Position numbers and translations under genes: made by a program
Part shown: positions 13,141-25,304 of the stretch, piece after piece
Position numbering within the stretch: the stretch's first letter is position 1
How the letters are laid out: the number at the start of each line of letters is the position of its first letter
Notes under the pieces: generated by a model
What the model saw: the letters and a program-made list of their open reading frames with translations, nothing else
What the model was told of the DNA's origin: nothing
Database searches by the model: none
NCBI GenBank assembly: GCA_032690845.1
Contig: CM064424.1
Span: 43,227,511-43,291,510 of the forward strand
DNA length: 64,000 nt
Direction: 5' to 3'
Source of the DNA: Eleusine coracana subsp. coracana
Taxonomy: Eukaryota > Streptophyta > Magnoliopsida > Poales > Poaceae

Positions 13141-13152
13141 GCTCTGATACCA
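13141..13152 (-). other. Primer binding site of element B
   Basis: The minus strand reads TGGTATCAGAGC, the canonical initiator tRNA-Met site, three bases from the LTR end. Confidence 0.9.
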
Positions 13153-13155
13153 ACC

Positions 13156-16100
13156 TGTGACATCGCCACCTCAAAATGAGGGGTTAGTCAAGGATCGATA
13201 CTCGGGTGACACTTAACAAAGCAAGAGTCCATCAATACACAAATGAACATAGAAAATAGAGTACAATATCAAAATTAAGTTATTACAATTTAGGTTCAAA
13301 TTTAGGATACATAAATAAGTTTGCAGTTTGAAAATGAAGTCTTAGCGGAAGCGAATAATCTCGATAATACATATCTTATAATAATTTATGGCAGCCCTTA
13401 GCCATGAATCATTCATCGTGCTCATCTGGAGTAGGAGAAACGGGAACCTATTCCATGGTCTATTCCTTTGGGGGTTGACCATCCGACTCCATGTGATTTC
13501 CACTCTTAGTGTGCACCACATGTGACATACCTGTACAAAAACTTAAACAACAAACCCTGAGCAACTAATACTCAGCAAGACTTATCCGTCAAAATGGCAC
13601 GCTAAGGCCAACACCTAGCATGCAGGGGGCTGACCAGAGGTTACTGGTATAGTTGCACAAAAACAGCACTAATAATTGATCTTATTTTTCACATTTTAGA
13701 CAAATTAATAGGGTTCTTGCCTAAAAAAATATGGTGCAGCTATATTATAGCAATCATGGTTGAAATATAATTAATAGAAATACATCAAGTATAATTATCA
13801 TCATCATTTCACTTTCTTACTACAATGGGACAACAACTACAATGTGACAGCGATCACAAGTGGTACTCAATAACCGCGAGGGACGGTGACTCAAATCAAT
13901 GTACATCCTGTAGGAGAAACTCAAATACATAGTACACGTCACCCCATGCGATCCTTCCATCGAAGTAATCCATCGGTAGCCCATGCACTCTCCCTTCCAA
14001 CACATACCCACATTCCACCATACCCGCTTCATCACCAGAAGAAGAGTAGGATATCGTCCAACCACTACGGTAATCATGGTACATCGGTTTACTAGTGCCC
14101 ATATCACTAGCATGCACTTGGTACTGTTCAAACTTGCCCAACAAGGCCACACTCGAAGCAATACCTACCGACACAAATAGGGCTATGGCAAACAAGGGCC
14201 AACCATGTCACCTCAACCTATACATGCACTTCCCCGTTCAGTCTCAATTTAATTCTTTTCTCAAGCTTAAGAGGGTAATAGTGATCAACTACCATATGCC
14301 AAGTAATCCCCAGACTACTCGGTGCTTGCTAGCAAGACTCACAATTAAGCTTAGCATCTCAAACGAGGCTTGTACAAACTGTACTCATACCCATAGGACT
14401 TTGTTTGGCCTATATGCAACTAGGCTTCAATCAATTCCTACACGTAATGCACAATACTTGACGCGCATTCAGGTGATACAAAATAAAACTTTCAAAACAT
14501 AGGAGTGCATCGGGGGTTGCCTTGGTCCAGATCACAGTTAGCACTCTCAGAAATATTTGTCTCAACTCCGGGCTCCTCCGGAACTATCTCCACTTCCACA
14601 TTCCTGTCATTGAGTCCTATTGGATGAAATGCAATGTAAGTAAGGGCAGAGAGGAAATTCATGGCACTTCCTCAATAAATACATGTAGTGATATGATGTG
14701 TGTATAAAGTACAGGGTCTGCATTAGAGAAGGACAATGAGTGATTTCTTATTTTGTTTTCTTTGGTATCGTGAAATGCGAATGATATTTTATTGATGATG
14801 ACTACAAATGGTGAATCACACGTACACTAATTAGATGAGCATGACATAATGATCAGAGGCATTTTAAGGTAAATAACAACCTAAAATGCAGAGAGCAATG
14901 TGTAAAAATTATTTACAATTTTAATACATGTGCTCAAGTTACTAGTAATTACAAACTTGCCATTACTAGATATAAAGTAACACTTTTATTGTTAGGCATG
15001 GTTCTGGAATATAAATACCAAGGAGAAAAATATATGATGTGTGGGACACTAAGCAAGATTTTTGTACCAAAACTTATGGCAAGAATATGCACCAATAATT
15101 TATAATAACTAAAATGATACAAATACAAAATAATCATTACAGATAAATTACTTGGAATTTAAATATGCCACTTTCTAAGATAAATTAAAGTGATGCAATG
15201 AACATGCATTCAAAATGTTAGAATTAAATACTACATTGAAAATTAATCATGATTTTTTATTTCTATTCCCAATCATAAAATGCATGCATAAATAAATATG
15301 TGCTTAGGGTGTATATCAGTATTTTGTTAAAATACTATATAGTTCCAGGAGTTCAAAAAGTATTTTTGTGTAATTTCATTCATAGTGGATAATTTTGGAC
15401 GAATTTTGAAGTAACAAGTATTTGTTTTGACTGAGTGTTTAATGAAAAAGGACCTTTTCGGCCATTGGGCTGCTTCTGCATCGGCCCACAAGGCCAGGCG
15501 GCGCTTGGGGAGCTCCCTGGGTTGGATCTAGCCCAGGCGCGGTGGTGGCCCAAGGCCACCAGGCTCACCCGACGGCTGGCTCACCCAGAGCCAAGTGAGG
15601 CCAGGGCACCCCACGCGCGCTGGCGCTTATGAGGACGGCGCGTCCACTGTCGAACGTCGGTGGCTCGCCGGGACCTCAGCGACCGGAGGCTGGCGGAGGG
15701 GTGCAGGTTCGGGGCGCGAGGCACACAGGGAGGCGAGGGAGCTCACCGAGGCGGCTGTGCGAGGGAAGGCGGCAGACGACAGCGAGTCGAGGCGACTGGC
15801 GGCGGTGTTTCTGGTGGAAGACTGCAAGATCCTGAGCCGGCCGTGGTTAGATGGGAATGCCAGTGAGAGAAGAGTAGGCCAAAGAGAGGAATCCAGAAAT
15901 GACCCACCGTGGATGGAGAGCAGGGTGGTGAGGCGCGTGTCGGCGACGGGGAGGAAAGGCCTCGATTTGCTCCGCTTCGGGCGAGAGGAGCGACGGGGTG
16001 GTTCAGGACGGAGGAGGAGGTGTAGGCAGAGCTTTCTGCGTGGTTGGACGGCGATGGGAGGCAGGGAGCAGCGGACGCGTGAGCTCGAGCTCCCGGGCAA

Positions 16101-17135
16101 GAATGGCGGGGAGAGAGAGAGAGAGCAGAGGAGGCGTGAGGCGAGTGGAAGGGAAATGGGGATAAAAGGGAGTCGGGAGACGGATATTCAGACAACATCT
16201 CGGTCAGAGGAGGCTCCGGCTGCTCGTTGGCGACCACGCGGCGCGCGGTGGCTCGGTAGCACAGGCGGCAAAACAGTGAATTCGGTGATGTGCCACTGAC
16301 GCGTGGAACCCGTAGGGGTTTGAATTCCAGGAAAATAGAGGTTTTAGGTGTTTTTAACCACTATTTTAGAGCATTAAACAAGTCCCAATGCCAAATGTTT
16401 TTGTATAACCTTGTAGAGCATTGCTTGTAAACCAAACCTAGTGACATGCACAAGGAGAGGTTAAAGTATTTGCAAGATATTGCATTTTAAAAATGCAATA
16501 AAGGCCACAAAGACTTAAAACAAAATTTCTGCCTAGAAATCCTTAACTCAAGGCATTTTGCAATTCAAATTGAGGCATCAAATAGGTTCTAAATCCTTGA
16601 AGAGAAATTCTTGGAGTAGCTAAAAGTTGAAGATGTGATTCTGGAGGATAAATGTTTGTAAGACTTATTTGATTTCAAACTTGGTTGAATGTCAAGGCTG
16701 AAATTTGTTCAGAAAATTGACATTTGGCAAAAATTCCAAAAGTAGTATTTATTGCTTTTATTAAATCAAGCAAAAACTATATGTTGCTCCTAAAGATTGG
16801 ACCTTAATCATGAGTATGATCTGGTTTAGTGAATCTTTACAAAATTTGAATTTTGAATTTTTAAACTGACACTGTTTCTGAGCATAGTTTGATATATTTG
16901 TACTATATACCAAAGTGATAAAATCACCAACAATTATCCAAAATTATTATTTGGTGCATAGATCAAGGTTATGAAATTTTTTTGGGTTACTTACATGTGA
17001 AAAGTGGCAGCCCTAGTTAAAGTCAGATTTGAACCGATTTCAAATAAATTCAAATTTTTATTTTTGATTTGTTATTTCTGCTTTTGATTTCTTTCTTAAC
17101 TATCTTAGTAACTAGGGGGACACCATGGTGTCACA
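13156..17135 (-). repeat. 5' LTR of element B (3980 bp)
   Basis: The minus strand starts TGTGACACCATGG at 17135 and ends TGTCACA at 13156, giving TG...CA termini. It has the same general build as the LTR of A: AT-rich ends and a GC-rich block (about 15450-16300). ORFs there, up to 234 codons, are in GC-rich LTR sequence and match nothing I recognise. Confidence 0.88.
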
Positions 17136-17138
17136 GCT

Positions 17139-19391
17139 CACTACAACAAATGCGATGATATGTGACATTTTTTTGTGATAATTGATCAAAATGTCACTAA
17201 GTTATTTCATTTGTGACGATCAATTCTGCTTAGTGATGAAGATTATACATGCGTCATTTAAACTAGTGAGAAATCATCACAAATTCTCCCATTACCTTAT
17301 TGTTACGAAATAGGAGTGTCATGTGTTGGCAATAGCACCGTCACAAGTTTATGACAATTGTAATTCGTCATAGTTTTATTTTTTGTCACTAAGATTTTTT
17401 TTATTTGTGGCAATATATTATGGTATCATATATTTAACACATTTTTTTATAATATATTAAAAATATTACGCTACAAAAATGTCAATTTTCTCTAGCAACA
17501 ACGTCAATTATTTTATTTTCTCCCATTTAAAGTTAATATTATTTTTTAATATAGTACATGTTTATTGTTTTAACTAAAAGTTACAATTGAGAAAATGTGT
17601 TTGTTTTAACTAAAAGTTATAATTTGGAAAATGTGTTGTTCACCAATGAACAACGAGATGGAGAGGAACTGTTCGTATTTTTTGTATGATAATATCTTTT
17701 TTTAGAAAATATTTTCCATAGAAGTAGATAAAAAGATACTAAAAATAGGAAGGTCACAATTTCAGGACTGACTTTGGCCGGCCCAAGACGGCCAGACCAA
17801 GACTCTAGCCGGCCCAAATCTAGTTGGTGAAGTCAAGCTAGCTGCTCTGGCCCATCCAGCCTAAGACACCCAGGCCGAGCCTCTAGTCGGCCCAAAATTC
17901 CGAAGTTGGAAAAAAAGGAAACTAAAAACAGCCTGTTTTGGCAATAGCACCGTCACAAGTTTATGACAATTGTAATTCGTCATAGTTTTATTTTTTGTCA
18001 CTAAAAGTTTTTTTATGTGTGGCAATATATTATGGTATCATATATTTAACAAATTTTTCTATAATATATTAAAAATATTATGCTACAAAAATGTCAATTT
18101 TCTCTAGCAACAACGTCAAATATTTTATTTTTCTCCCATTTAAAGTTAATATTATTTTTTAATATAGTACATGTTTATTGTTTTAACTAAAAGTTACAAT
18201 TGAGAAAATGTGTTTATTTTAACTAAAAGTTATAATTAGGAAAATGTGTTGTTCACGAATGAACAACGAGATGGAGAGGAACTGTTCGTATTTTTTGTAT
18301 GATAATATCTTTTTTTAGAAAATATTTTTTATAGAAGTAGATAAAAAGATACTAAAAATAGGAAGGTCACTATTTCAGGACTGACTTTGGCCGCCCCAAG
18401 ACGCCCAATCCAAGCCTCTAGCCGGCCCAAATCTAGTTGGTGAAGTCAAGCTAGCTGCTCTGGCCCATCCAGTCTAAGACGCCCAGGCCGAGCCTCTAGT
18501 CGATCCAAAATTCGGAAGTTGGAAAAAAAGGAAACTAAAAACAGTTTGTGTTGGCAATAGCACCGTCATAGTTTTAGTTTTTGTCACTAAGATTTTTTTT
18601 ATGTGTGGCAATATATTATGGTATCATATATTTAACACATTTTTTATAATATATAAAAATATTTGGCCTAACACATTTTTCTATAATATATTAAAAATAT
18701 TTAACACAAATAAACTATTGTCTCCATGTCTAAAAATATTTGTCACATAGTTTTATAATATATTACCATAATATACAGCCCTAAAAAACATCCCTCTTCC
18801 CTTTTTGGCCTTAAAAAAATTGAAGTTCCCTTCTAGGCCTGAAAATGTTTCTCCCTTCCCTTCTTGGCCCATCCGTCAGTTTCAGCTCTTAACAGTGTTA
18901 AGTCCGGAGTGAAATGATACAGCTCTTAAAATTTGTCAGGCCCATCAATGTATTAGGCCCGATCTGAATAAAACTATGGGCTTGTCAATCAAAATGGTTC
19001 GATATTATTGGGTTTAAATCTCAAAATTAAAATGGGATTGGCTGATTCAAAGTGGACTTAGCTTTTGAAAAAAAGTCAAAATTGGTAAGTCCACAATTCA
19101 AATTAGACCCAGCCCATAACTAGAAATTGGCCATTTTGAGCTAGTATCTCATGACGTTTTGAGCAAAACAATGATGAAACATTAACGTCGTAAAATCATA
19201 ACGATGTAAAAAATGTCATAAAATAATTATGACGAAGTTTTCAGTTTTCGTCACAAAACCTATTTTATTACGCATGATAGGTGACGAATTGATTTTTGTC
19301 ATGTTAACATCGTAAAACCCTGAACTATAACATATTTTTGATTTTTTGTGACAAAAATGAAATGTCATGTATCATAGAAATTATTGTAGTG
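17139..19391. mobile_element. Non-autonomous CACTA (En/Spm) element
   Basis: It begins CACTACAACAAA and ends TTGTAGTG, with imperfect terminal inverted repeats extending about 40 bp (both read CACTACAA then ATGATA and TGACATTT). It is flanked by the 3-bp duplication GCT (17136-17138 and 19392-19394), the size made by CACTA transposases. No transposase ORF is present, so it depends on a relative. Subterminal sequence is rich in short GTCA/TGAC motifs, which is typical of this superfamily. It directly abuts LTR B on the left. Confidence 0.9.
17326..18700. repeat. 612-bp tandem repeat inside the CACTA element
   Basis: Two nearly identical copies (17326-17937 and 17938-18550) and a third partial copy from 18551, each starting TTGGCAATAGCACCGTCA. 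The third copy lacks about 30 bp after its start. Each unit carries a GC-rich GGCCGGCCCAA-type block in otherwise AT-rich sequence. There is no coding potential. Confidence 0.9.
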
Positions 19392-19504
19392 GCTAATAAT
19401 CATTATGAAAATTATAAGCATATAATGATGGCCATGTTAATCAATGACGTCTTGTTCAGTTGTTGTAGAATAAAATTCATATGTATTAATTGCAAGATAT
19501 GGAT

Positions 19505-21850
19505 TAAGTGAAATCACATATGTCACTCAATCCATGTGAAATAACAAATCCATGTCATGATTTTATTCCCGGATTCGAAAAACTGAGTTTTGTTCCATAC
19601 ATTAAAAGTATGAAAAATATCAATTTAGACTCGGTTTCATACCACACTAAAAGCTTGTTCATTTTGGACTGGAAAGACTTGGAACGCGGCCTGTTCCACA
19701 TGAAATGACTGGGCATGGAGCCAGTTCAGACCTAGCTGATAATGGCCATTCGGTGGGGACAGGTTCGGCCTGAAACCAGCCCCACATCGGCCCATTCCAC
19801 ACCGTCGAGGCCCAGAAAGAAACCAAGCGTCCAACCTCATGGAATCGAGCCATTCCATGCCATGCGACGCGACCACGGCGGAGGCTGCGAGTAGCAACGA
19901 CGGCGGTGGCGGCGTGGCGGCACGACGACGGTGCGATAAAGATTGTTGGCTCCCACTGCAACGGCAACCTCTCCGCCCACTTCTTCCCGGTAAGGCGCCG
20001 CCAACCTCCTCTTTTTCCCCTCTCGTCTCTTTGATGCCTAGGATTGTTTCTTGATCTGTTCTCTTTTTTTTTTTCTTATCTGTTAATGTCCCGCCTCTTG
20101 ATTTGATCTAGATGCGACATAGGAGAGCTCCGAAAGCATTTAGTTCATATGTGGTTGGGCTAATTTTTTGACTGGCACCTTTGTCCGTTTCCCTTGTGAC
20201 TCCGAAGAAATGACAATCTGTTTTTAGTGCAACAAATTTAGATTTCAGTCGCCAGGTGTTCCAGATCTAGATGTCCGTCAGGTTTTAGTGCAGGTCTGCA
20301 ACAACGAAGCACAAGCTCGAGCAGGATTGGTCTATCACAGCAGCAGCTCGCCTTCCCTTTGCTCTGGATTTCACTTGTGCGCAGGTCTGAAACACTAACA
20401 AGAAGAAGCTAATAGCTAGCTGGGCAGCGACGACGAATGTGCAGTGCAGAAGCTGATGCTGAAAGCTGAGCGATTGTGTAGCAGTTATGGATATTTTCCC
20501 AATCTTCAGCATTTTGGTTGAGCTTTTTCATAGGCATGTGCTAATCCATGATTAGTTAGTCTTTTTGATTGATTGTTTGTTGCATGAATAGTTAGCTTTT
20601 CTGTAACAAGCATTTCCAGGCCTCCTTCGGAATGAAGGAATTTTGGAGGATTTGGTTGTGATGTTACCTCGATACGCATTATGTTCTGGAATGCACTGAT
20701 TAGTTGATAGCTTGAAACATGATTTATTTGTATGTTTGCATACCTTCAGTTCAGATAAGCTATTATTTGGTAATAGATTCCTGCTTGGTCAAACTCATGT
20801 TGTGTGTGTCTGTGTGATGGGTTTCTTACGAGAGATATCTGAAGGGCCATTCATACAGTTTCCATAGAATTTATAAGATTGATGGTTAGGACTGCGAGCC
20901 ATTAGAAAATGATCCTGATATATGTATATCTTTTCAATAATTTTCGTAATATATTTACCAACAGTTTGATTGAACTTCTATTATTATATGATTGTGAAGT
21001 GAAACAACCTCCTCCTGTTTCCTTGTTGGTCATGCTCAGTGCTAAGTGTTTTGTTCCTTGAGTTGAGTTCAGTTAGAAAATAAAACCAGTGCAAAATGGC
21101 AAACTGGTTTCTTGCATGTCTTGCTTCTATCAGAAGTGTTGGTTCTAAAAATCCTTTGCTTGCGTGCCTGGATAACTAACTTATCAGATAACTAATGTTA
21201 TTAGCTTGTAGGAGAGAACAGAGTTAAGGCTTTGTTCTTTCAATCTACTTTTTTCTTTTAAAATTTCATGGCTGTCTTGGTGACTTTTAAGGTACCTCAG
21301 GTTGAATAAGTTATTGCAGTCTGTGATTTCTTTCTATGCTTCCATTATTTTTGGTGCAGCTTAAGAACGTGTCTGAGAAGGAGAAGAGGAGGAAGATCGG
21401 GTCCTAGACATTTCTTGAGCACGTGATGTCTACTTGCTATTATGGCTTCTACGTAGAGAAGAGAAGCTACCATATAATTGGGAGTGCTTTGGTGGAAATG
21501 AAGTGTTATTTTTTTTTAGTTTTGGTCAATCTGGTGATGTTTTGGATGTGTATTTTGTGAACTTGTAACTCTAACACTACGGTGAAGCTGCCACATAATA
21601 GTTTCTTGTGAAGCTGCCAGAGAGCATGTATGTTTCCATCTTATTAACCGTTGCCTTTAAATTTTTTAATCCAGTTTAAATACTAATGCAGTACTGTACT
21701 TTAGACTGACCTCTGAGCACCGCCATCTCTAATCCCAGTCAACAGTCATCCATGCCCAACCGAACATAGTTTTGGTGCAAATGGATTTTGAAAAATGACA
21801 GGATTCATTCTCCACATGGATTGAGTGAAGCACATGGATCCATGCGATCC
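19505..21850. mobile_element. Probable DNA transposon with gene-like interior
   Basis: A 15-bp perfect inverted pair (CACTCAATCCATGTG at 19524-19538, its complement at 21813-21827) sits within roughly 50 bp of imperfect inverted similarity, which suggests transposon ends. The exact termini and target duplication are unresolved. Inside is a GC-rich block with an ATG at 19839, a donor-like GTAAGG near 19989, and an acceptor-like GTGCAG near 21360 followed by a Lys/Glu-rich coding-like stretch ending in TAG near 21405. This could be a captured gene fragment (Pack-type) or a decayed small gene; I do not recognise the protein. The rest is AT-rich with no gene seen. Confidence 0.4.
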
Positions 21851-22104
21851 TTGCCTGGAACCAATTCATTTGTGAAATCATTCTCAGTAAACCGAATGAA
21901 GCCTAAGCTTCATTCCATGCCAGACCGAGTTTCAAACCATACCTAATCAATTTATGTGGTTTAGACTACAATGCATGTCACTCCAAGCCTAAACGAAGAA
22001 GTCCTGATTGTATTTGGCTGTAATTTATTCTTCTGAGGGCCAAAGCTGATCAAACAGTGACATCTGGATGGGCCTGCTGGCCTATTGTTGCAATGAAGGC
22101 CTAA

Positions 22105-22825
22105 CTAAGATAGCCCGTTGCTGAAGAGCTTGAACTGGCCGGCGTTGAGCGCGAGCTTCCGGACCGAGGCAACGGCGCCGACGATCCCGAGCCCGGCGAA
22201 GACGACCATGAGGGCCACGTTCGCCGGCGACCTCCTGGCCGGGGCGAGCGCCATGAGGTACATGAGCACGGGGATCACCACGTCGAGCGGGATGTACCCG
22301 ACGGCGCCCACCACGGCCACGATCTCGCCGAAGAAGGGCAACATCGCCGCCACGAACGCGCACGCCGCCATGTACGCCGTCCGCAGCGCCAGGCGCGGGA
22401 GAAGGTTCCGACGCGAGAAGCGCCCGCGAGCCGCATCCGACGACCTGGACTCGATCAACTCGTACGCCACCTGCGAGTACACCTGCATTCATGCGACAAA
22501 AGTCATGATCTGAATGCCATTTTGAGCAATTGTTTACTACATATACAGGCAGCAGAAATCGGATTATATTGGGAATGCGATTTCTGACCAGGGCAATGGC
22601 AATGAGCTGAAGGAGGACCAGAACAACGGCGAGGATGAGCAGCCACTCTGGTGCGAGGGAAGTGCTCGAGTCCGGCATGAGACTCTTGAGCACGTTGGAC
22701 CGCACCTGATTGCCGAACGCCCAGTAGCCGGTGATGGCCGGGAAGTAGAACGTCAAAAACAGCACCGAGTAGCACAGCACCAGCGCCTTCGCCATCTTCC
22801 CGGACGCCGGTGGCGCCAGCGTGGC
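22105..22825 (-). CDS. GAT1-like: GAT1-like exons 6-7 (C-terminal half)
   Basis: Exon 6 (22589-22825) encodes A-T-L-A-P-P-A-S-G-K-M followed by a hydrophobic helix and G-Y-W-A-F-G-N-Q, both hallmark motifs of plant GABA transporter 1-like proteins. Exon 7 (22105-22482) starts V-Y-S-Q-V-A-Y-E, has two to three further helices including G-Y-I-P-L-D, and ends at a TAG stop. The intron is 106 bp. Reading straight through it gives a false 255-codon ORF. This part is undamaged and strongly GC-biased at third positions, as in many grass genes. Confidence 0.9.
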
Positions 22826-23248
22826 CTGCAGATCATATCGATTAATCACTGATGTGGTTAGATCACATCAATTATTGATGGACTAGCAAATTACATATGC
22901 ATTATTGACACGGGTTTAAAATAGTTCTACAACAAATTTTAGATGTAATATAGTGCAGATTTTTTTTTGGCATTGATACGGAATTAAAAAAATACCACAA
23001 ACTATAGGGAACTCATATAAACATTAAAATATGTGATAATTTAGATTACGATAAATATTAGCAAACTATACCACACATTTTCCATAAAGAAATGAACACA
23101 AACCAAATAAACCAACTAAGATTTCAGGCTGTATCATGCCCTTAATTTTGAAATATAAATAAATTCAATCAAAAGTAAACTTTATTTTAATTAAAAATAA
23201 GTTTTATATTAAAAATTCCTAAGAACACTTAACTTCTGTATATTTTTC

Positions 23249-23590
23249 TTACATTGTTTGAATTTTATCATTCAAATTTAGCTCCACATTAAATTTGAAT
23301 CTAACACAAACAAAAAAAAAAGATATTTTTTCCGCTCATCCTAAACATATCTCCAGTCTCCAAAATTATTTTTATGTAAACATGCATGGCCCTTGCTTTC
23401 CAAAATTAGTCACACGGTGCATGAATCAATTTTCAAAACAAAGCAAGACATCTTAGGGAAAAAATTCGCCTGCACGCTACATTTAGCCCAGTCCACCCTT
23501 CTTTTTATTTTAGAATAGGGCCCCCTTACCCGGCCTTCTGGAGACCTTCCAATCCGCTATAATTTGAATGATAAGATTCAAACAATGTAA
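23249..23590. repeat. Inverted repeat, 34-bp arms, about 270-bp loop
   Basis: The arms at 23249-23282 and 23557-23590 are near-perfect reverse complements (core ACATTGTTTGAA...TATCATTCAAAT). This is possibly a decayed MITE or the ends of a larger inserted unit in intron 5. Confidence 0.7.
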
Positions 23591-23979
23591 AAAAATGCCT
23601 CCGCTAACGTGCAGACCAGGCTGCACCTTCTTTTCTTTTTCTTTGGTCCATCATGGCCCAGCTGCCCTGCGACAACAGTGTTATCTTCCTGTATTTAAAT
23701 CTCTGACTACTGTTGCTATAGCTGCTAGAAAGAGCCTCTGCTAAATTATTTTTAGTGTTAAATTCCACTCTGCTAATAGCCTGCTATATGAGGCTATAGC
23801 CTTATTTTTTAAGGCTGCCGCTAAATGGCTTAGCCCGTGATTTTAACGTGGTCGTCTTGCTCCTTGTCAATGTACCCATATAAATGATTTCTCTGATGGC
23901 TTCTCTGTATACAAGCATCGGTTAGGAACCTCGCCACACTTGCTGACACAAGCGGTAGGCAACCGATTACACTAAGGAA

Positions 23980-24737
23980 CAGTGGCGGACCCAGAAAATT
24001 TATGGAACCTAGGCAAAAATCACAAGTGGAAGGAAATCTCTTCTACTCAATCGAGAATTGGGAGCGTGCAAATGAGACTCTCCGTGTCGATGTCTCTAAC
24101 TTTAGTTCAATCTATAATTCTACATACTCTACTATACTCATGAAAATCCATTTGTCGGCAAAGCTAGAAATTTAACTTAGAAGAGGATGCAAAACAAGAT
24201 CGAGATATCAAAATTGATATAATGAACAAGTATAGAAGGCTATTTATATATTCTAGCAAATACTTACTATTTCTATATACATCAGTTACTTAACTACTAT
24301 TATATTATAATCTCTTTGCATATGATCATGTCAGTTTCTTGTCACAAAATCAACACCAGAAATAAAAAGGAAACATATCAGTTGAGCTCAATCTCTTTGA
24401 CTGCCAATATTTTCTTAACATAATGATTAATTTCTTTGGAGCGAAGAGAAGAAAAAAGATATAAGAACTGGGTCCAATGGGGTGGCCATGCAAGGAAGGC
24501 ACCATTGGATTTTGTAGTGGTACTCTCGGGACAGGAGTCGTTTCTACCTCTGTATGGCAGTATGGGCTCAGTCAAATGCTCAGTTACATGTCCAATTAGC
24601 CAACTAACTTAGTACTAAGACTCAGACACTTGTTAATTCGTGATTAGGCTGTTTTTTACAGACTTTGGTCGCACTGGCACCATCAGCCAGGAGCCCGGGC
24701 AGGCGCCCAGGCTCACCGAGCCTTGGGTCCGCCACTG
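23980..24737. mobile_element. Non-autonomous hAT element in intron 5 of GAT
   Basis: Perfect 14-bp terminal inverted repeats CAGTGGCGGACCCA and an exact 8-bp target duplication CTAAGGAA (23972-23979 and 24738-24745), both diagnostic of hAT. It is 758 bp long with no transposase ORF. Confidence 0.92.
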
Positions 24738-25304
24738 CTAAGGAATAAATACTACCGGCAAGAACCAGTTCACAATCGATGTCTAGTTTTCCATAGCCAC
24801 CACCAAACCACGTTCGCTTCTTTGCTTTTTACTCGTCTTTCTAACTCGCACTAGTTTTCCTAGCTAAGATGAGATGCAAATATCGGCAGCGAGTTGGTTG
24901 CAGGAGGAAAACAGGTTCAAAGCCCTCGTGACATCTCTAACGTGCGCTTTATTCTGGGATGATCGCTCGCTGGCACCTGTAATTTTCTCCCATATGCTCA
25001 TCTCAAGCCTCTCGGACTTGAACGATGCAGACCACAAAGGAACAAGATTGTACTGCATCGATGTTGAAACCTAACCAACGATGAAACAAAGAATGATTGT
25101 CCAACGTAGAGGTGTAGGATTTGTTTTTTTAATATACAAAACGGATACCACCAGTGACGAAACAAATCACACTGGGTATAACACCACAGACACGAAAAAA
25201 GTGGCAGAATAATTTGCGGAGGGCTGGGCGGACGACGCCACCTCTTTCAGTAAGTTGTAGAGATATATAGCTGAAAGTCCTAAACTAATTCCGAAATTTA
25301 GTAC

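Larger units (their letters stand above)
11434..17135 (-). mobile_element. Ty3/gypsy element B, 5' part (minus strand), interrupted by element A
   Basis: Read on the minus strand: a 3980-bp LTR (17135 to 13156), a primer binding site, an AT-rich leader and an orf0-like ORF. The sequence then stops at 11434, where element A begins. The LTR shares blocks with that of A, for example the segment around the AAGTCTTGCTGAGTA motif (13555-13615 minus, 11030-11060 plus), so A and B are relatives. The gag-pol part of B must lie left of this window, beyond A. Confidence 0.85.
22826..25304 (-). other. GAT1-like intron 5 (2479 bp)
   Basis: It contains the inverted-repeat structure at 23249-23590 and the hAT element at 23980-24737. 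Otherwise it is AT-rich with chance ORFs only. Confidence 0.75.

Noticed and set aside
15595..16299. 234-codon plus-strand ORF, with further ORFs opposite
   Set aside because: It lies in the GC-rich part of LTR B, is Arg/Gly/Glu-rich in every frame and shows no known motif. Long ORFs arise easily in GC-rich sequence.
22082..22849. 255-codon minus ORF as a single-exon gene
   Set aside because: It reads through the 106-bp intron and out of frame in exon 7. The spliced model restores the family sequence.
24874..25074. 66-codon ORF in GAT intron 5
   Set aside because: It has no motif, no splice signals and an equally long antisense ORF; it is most likely chance.
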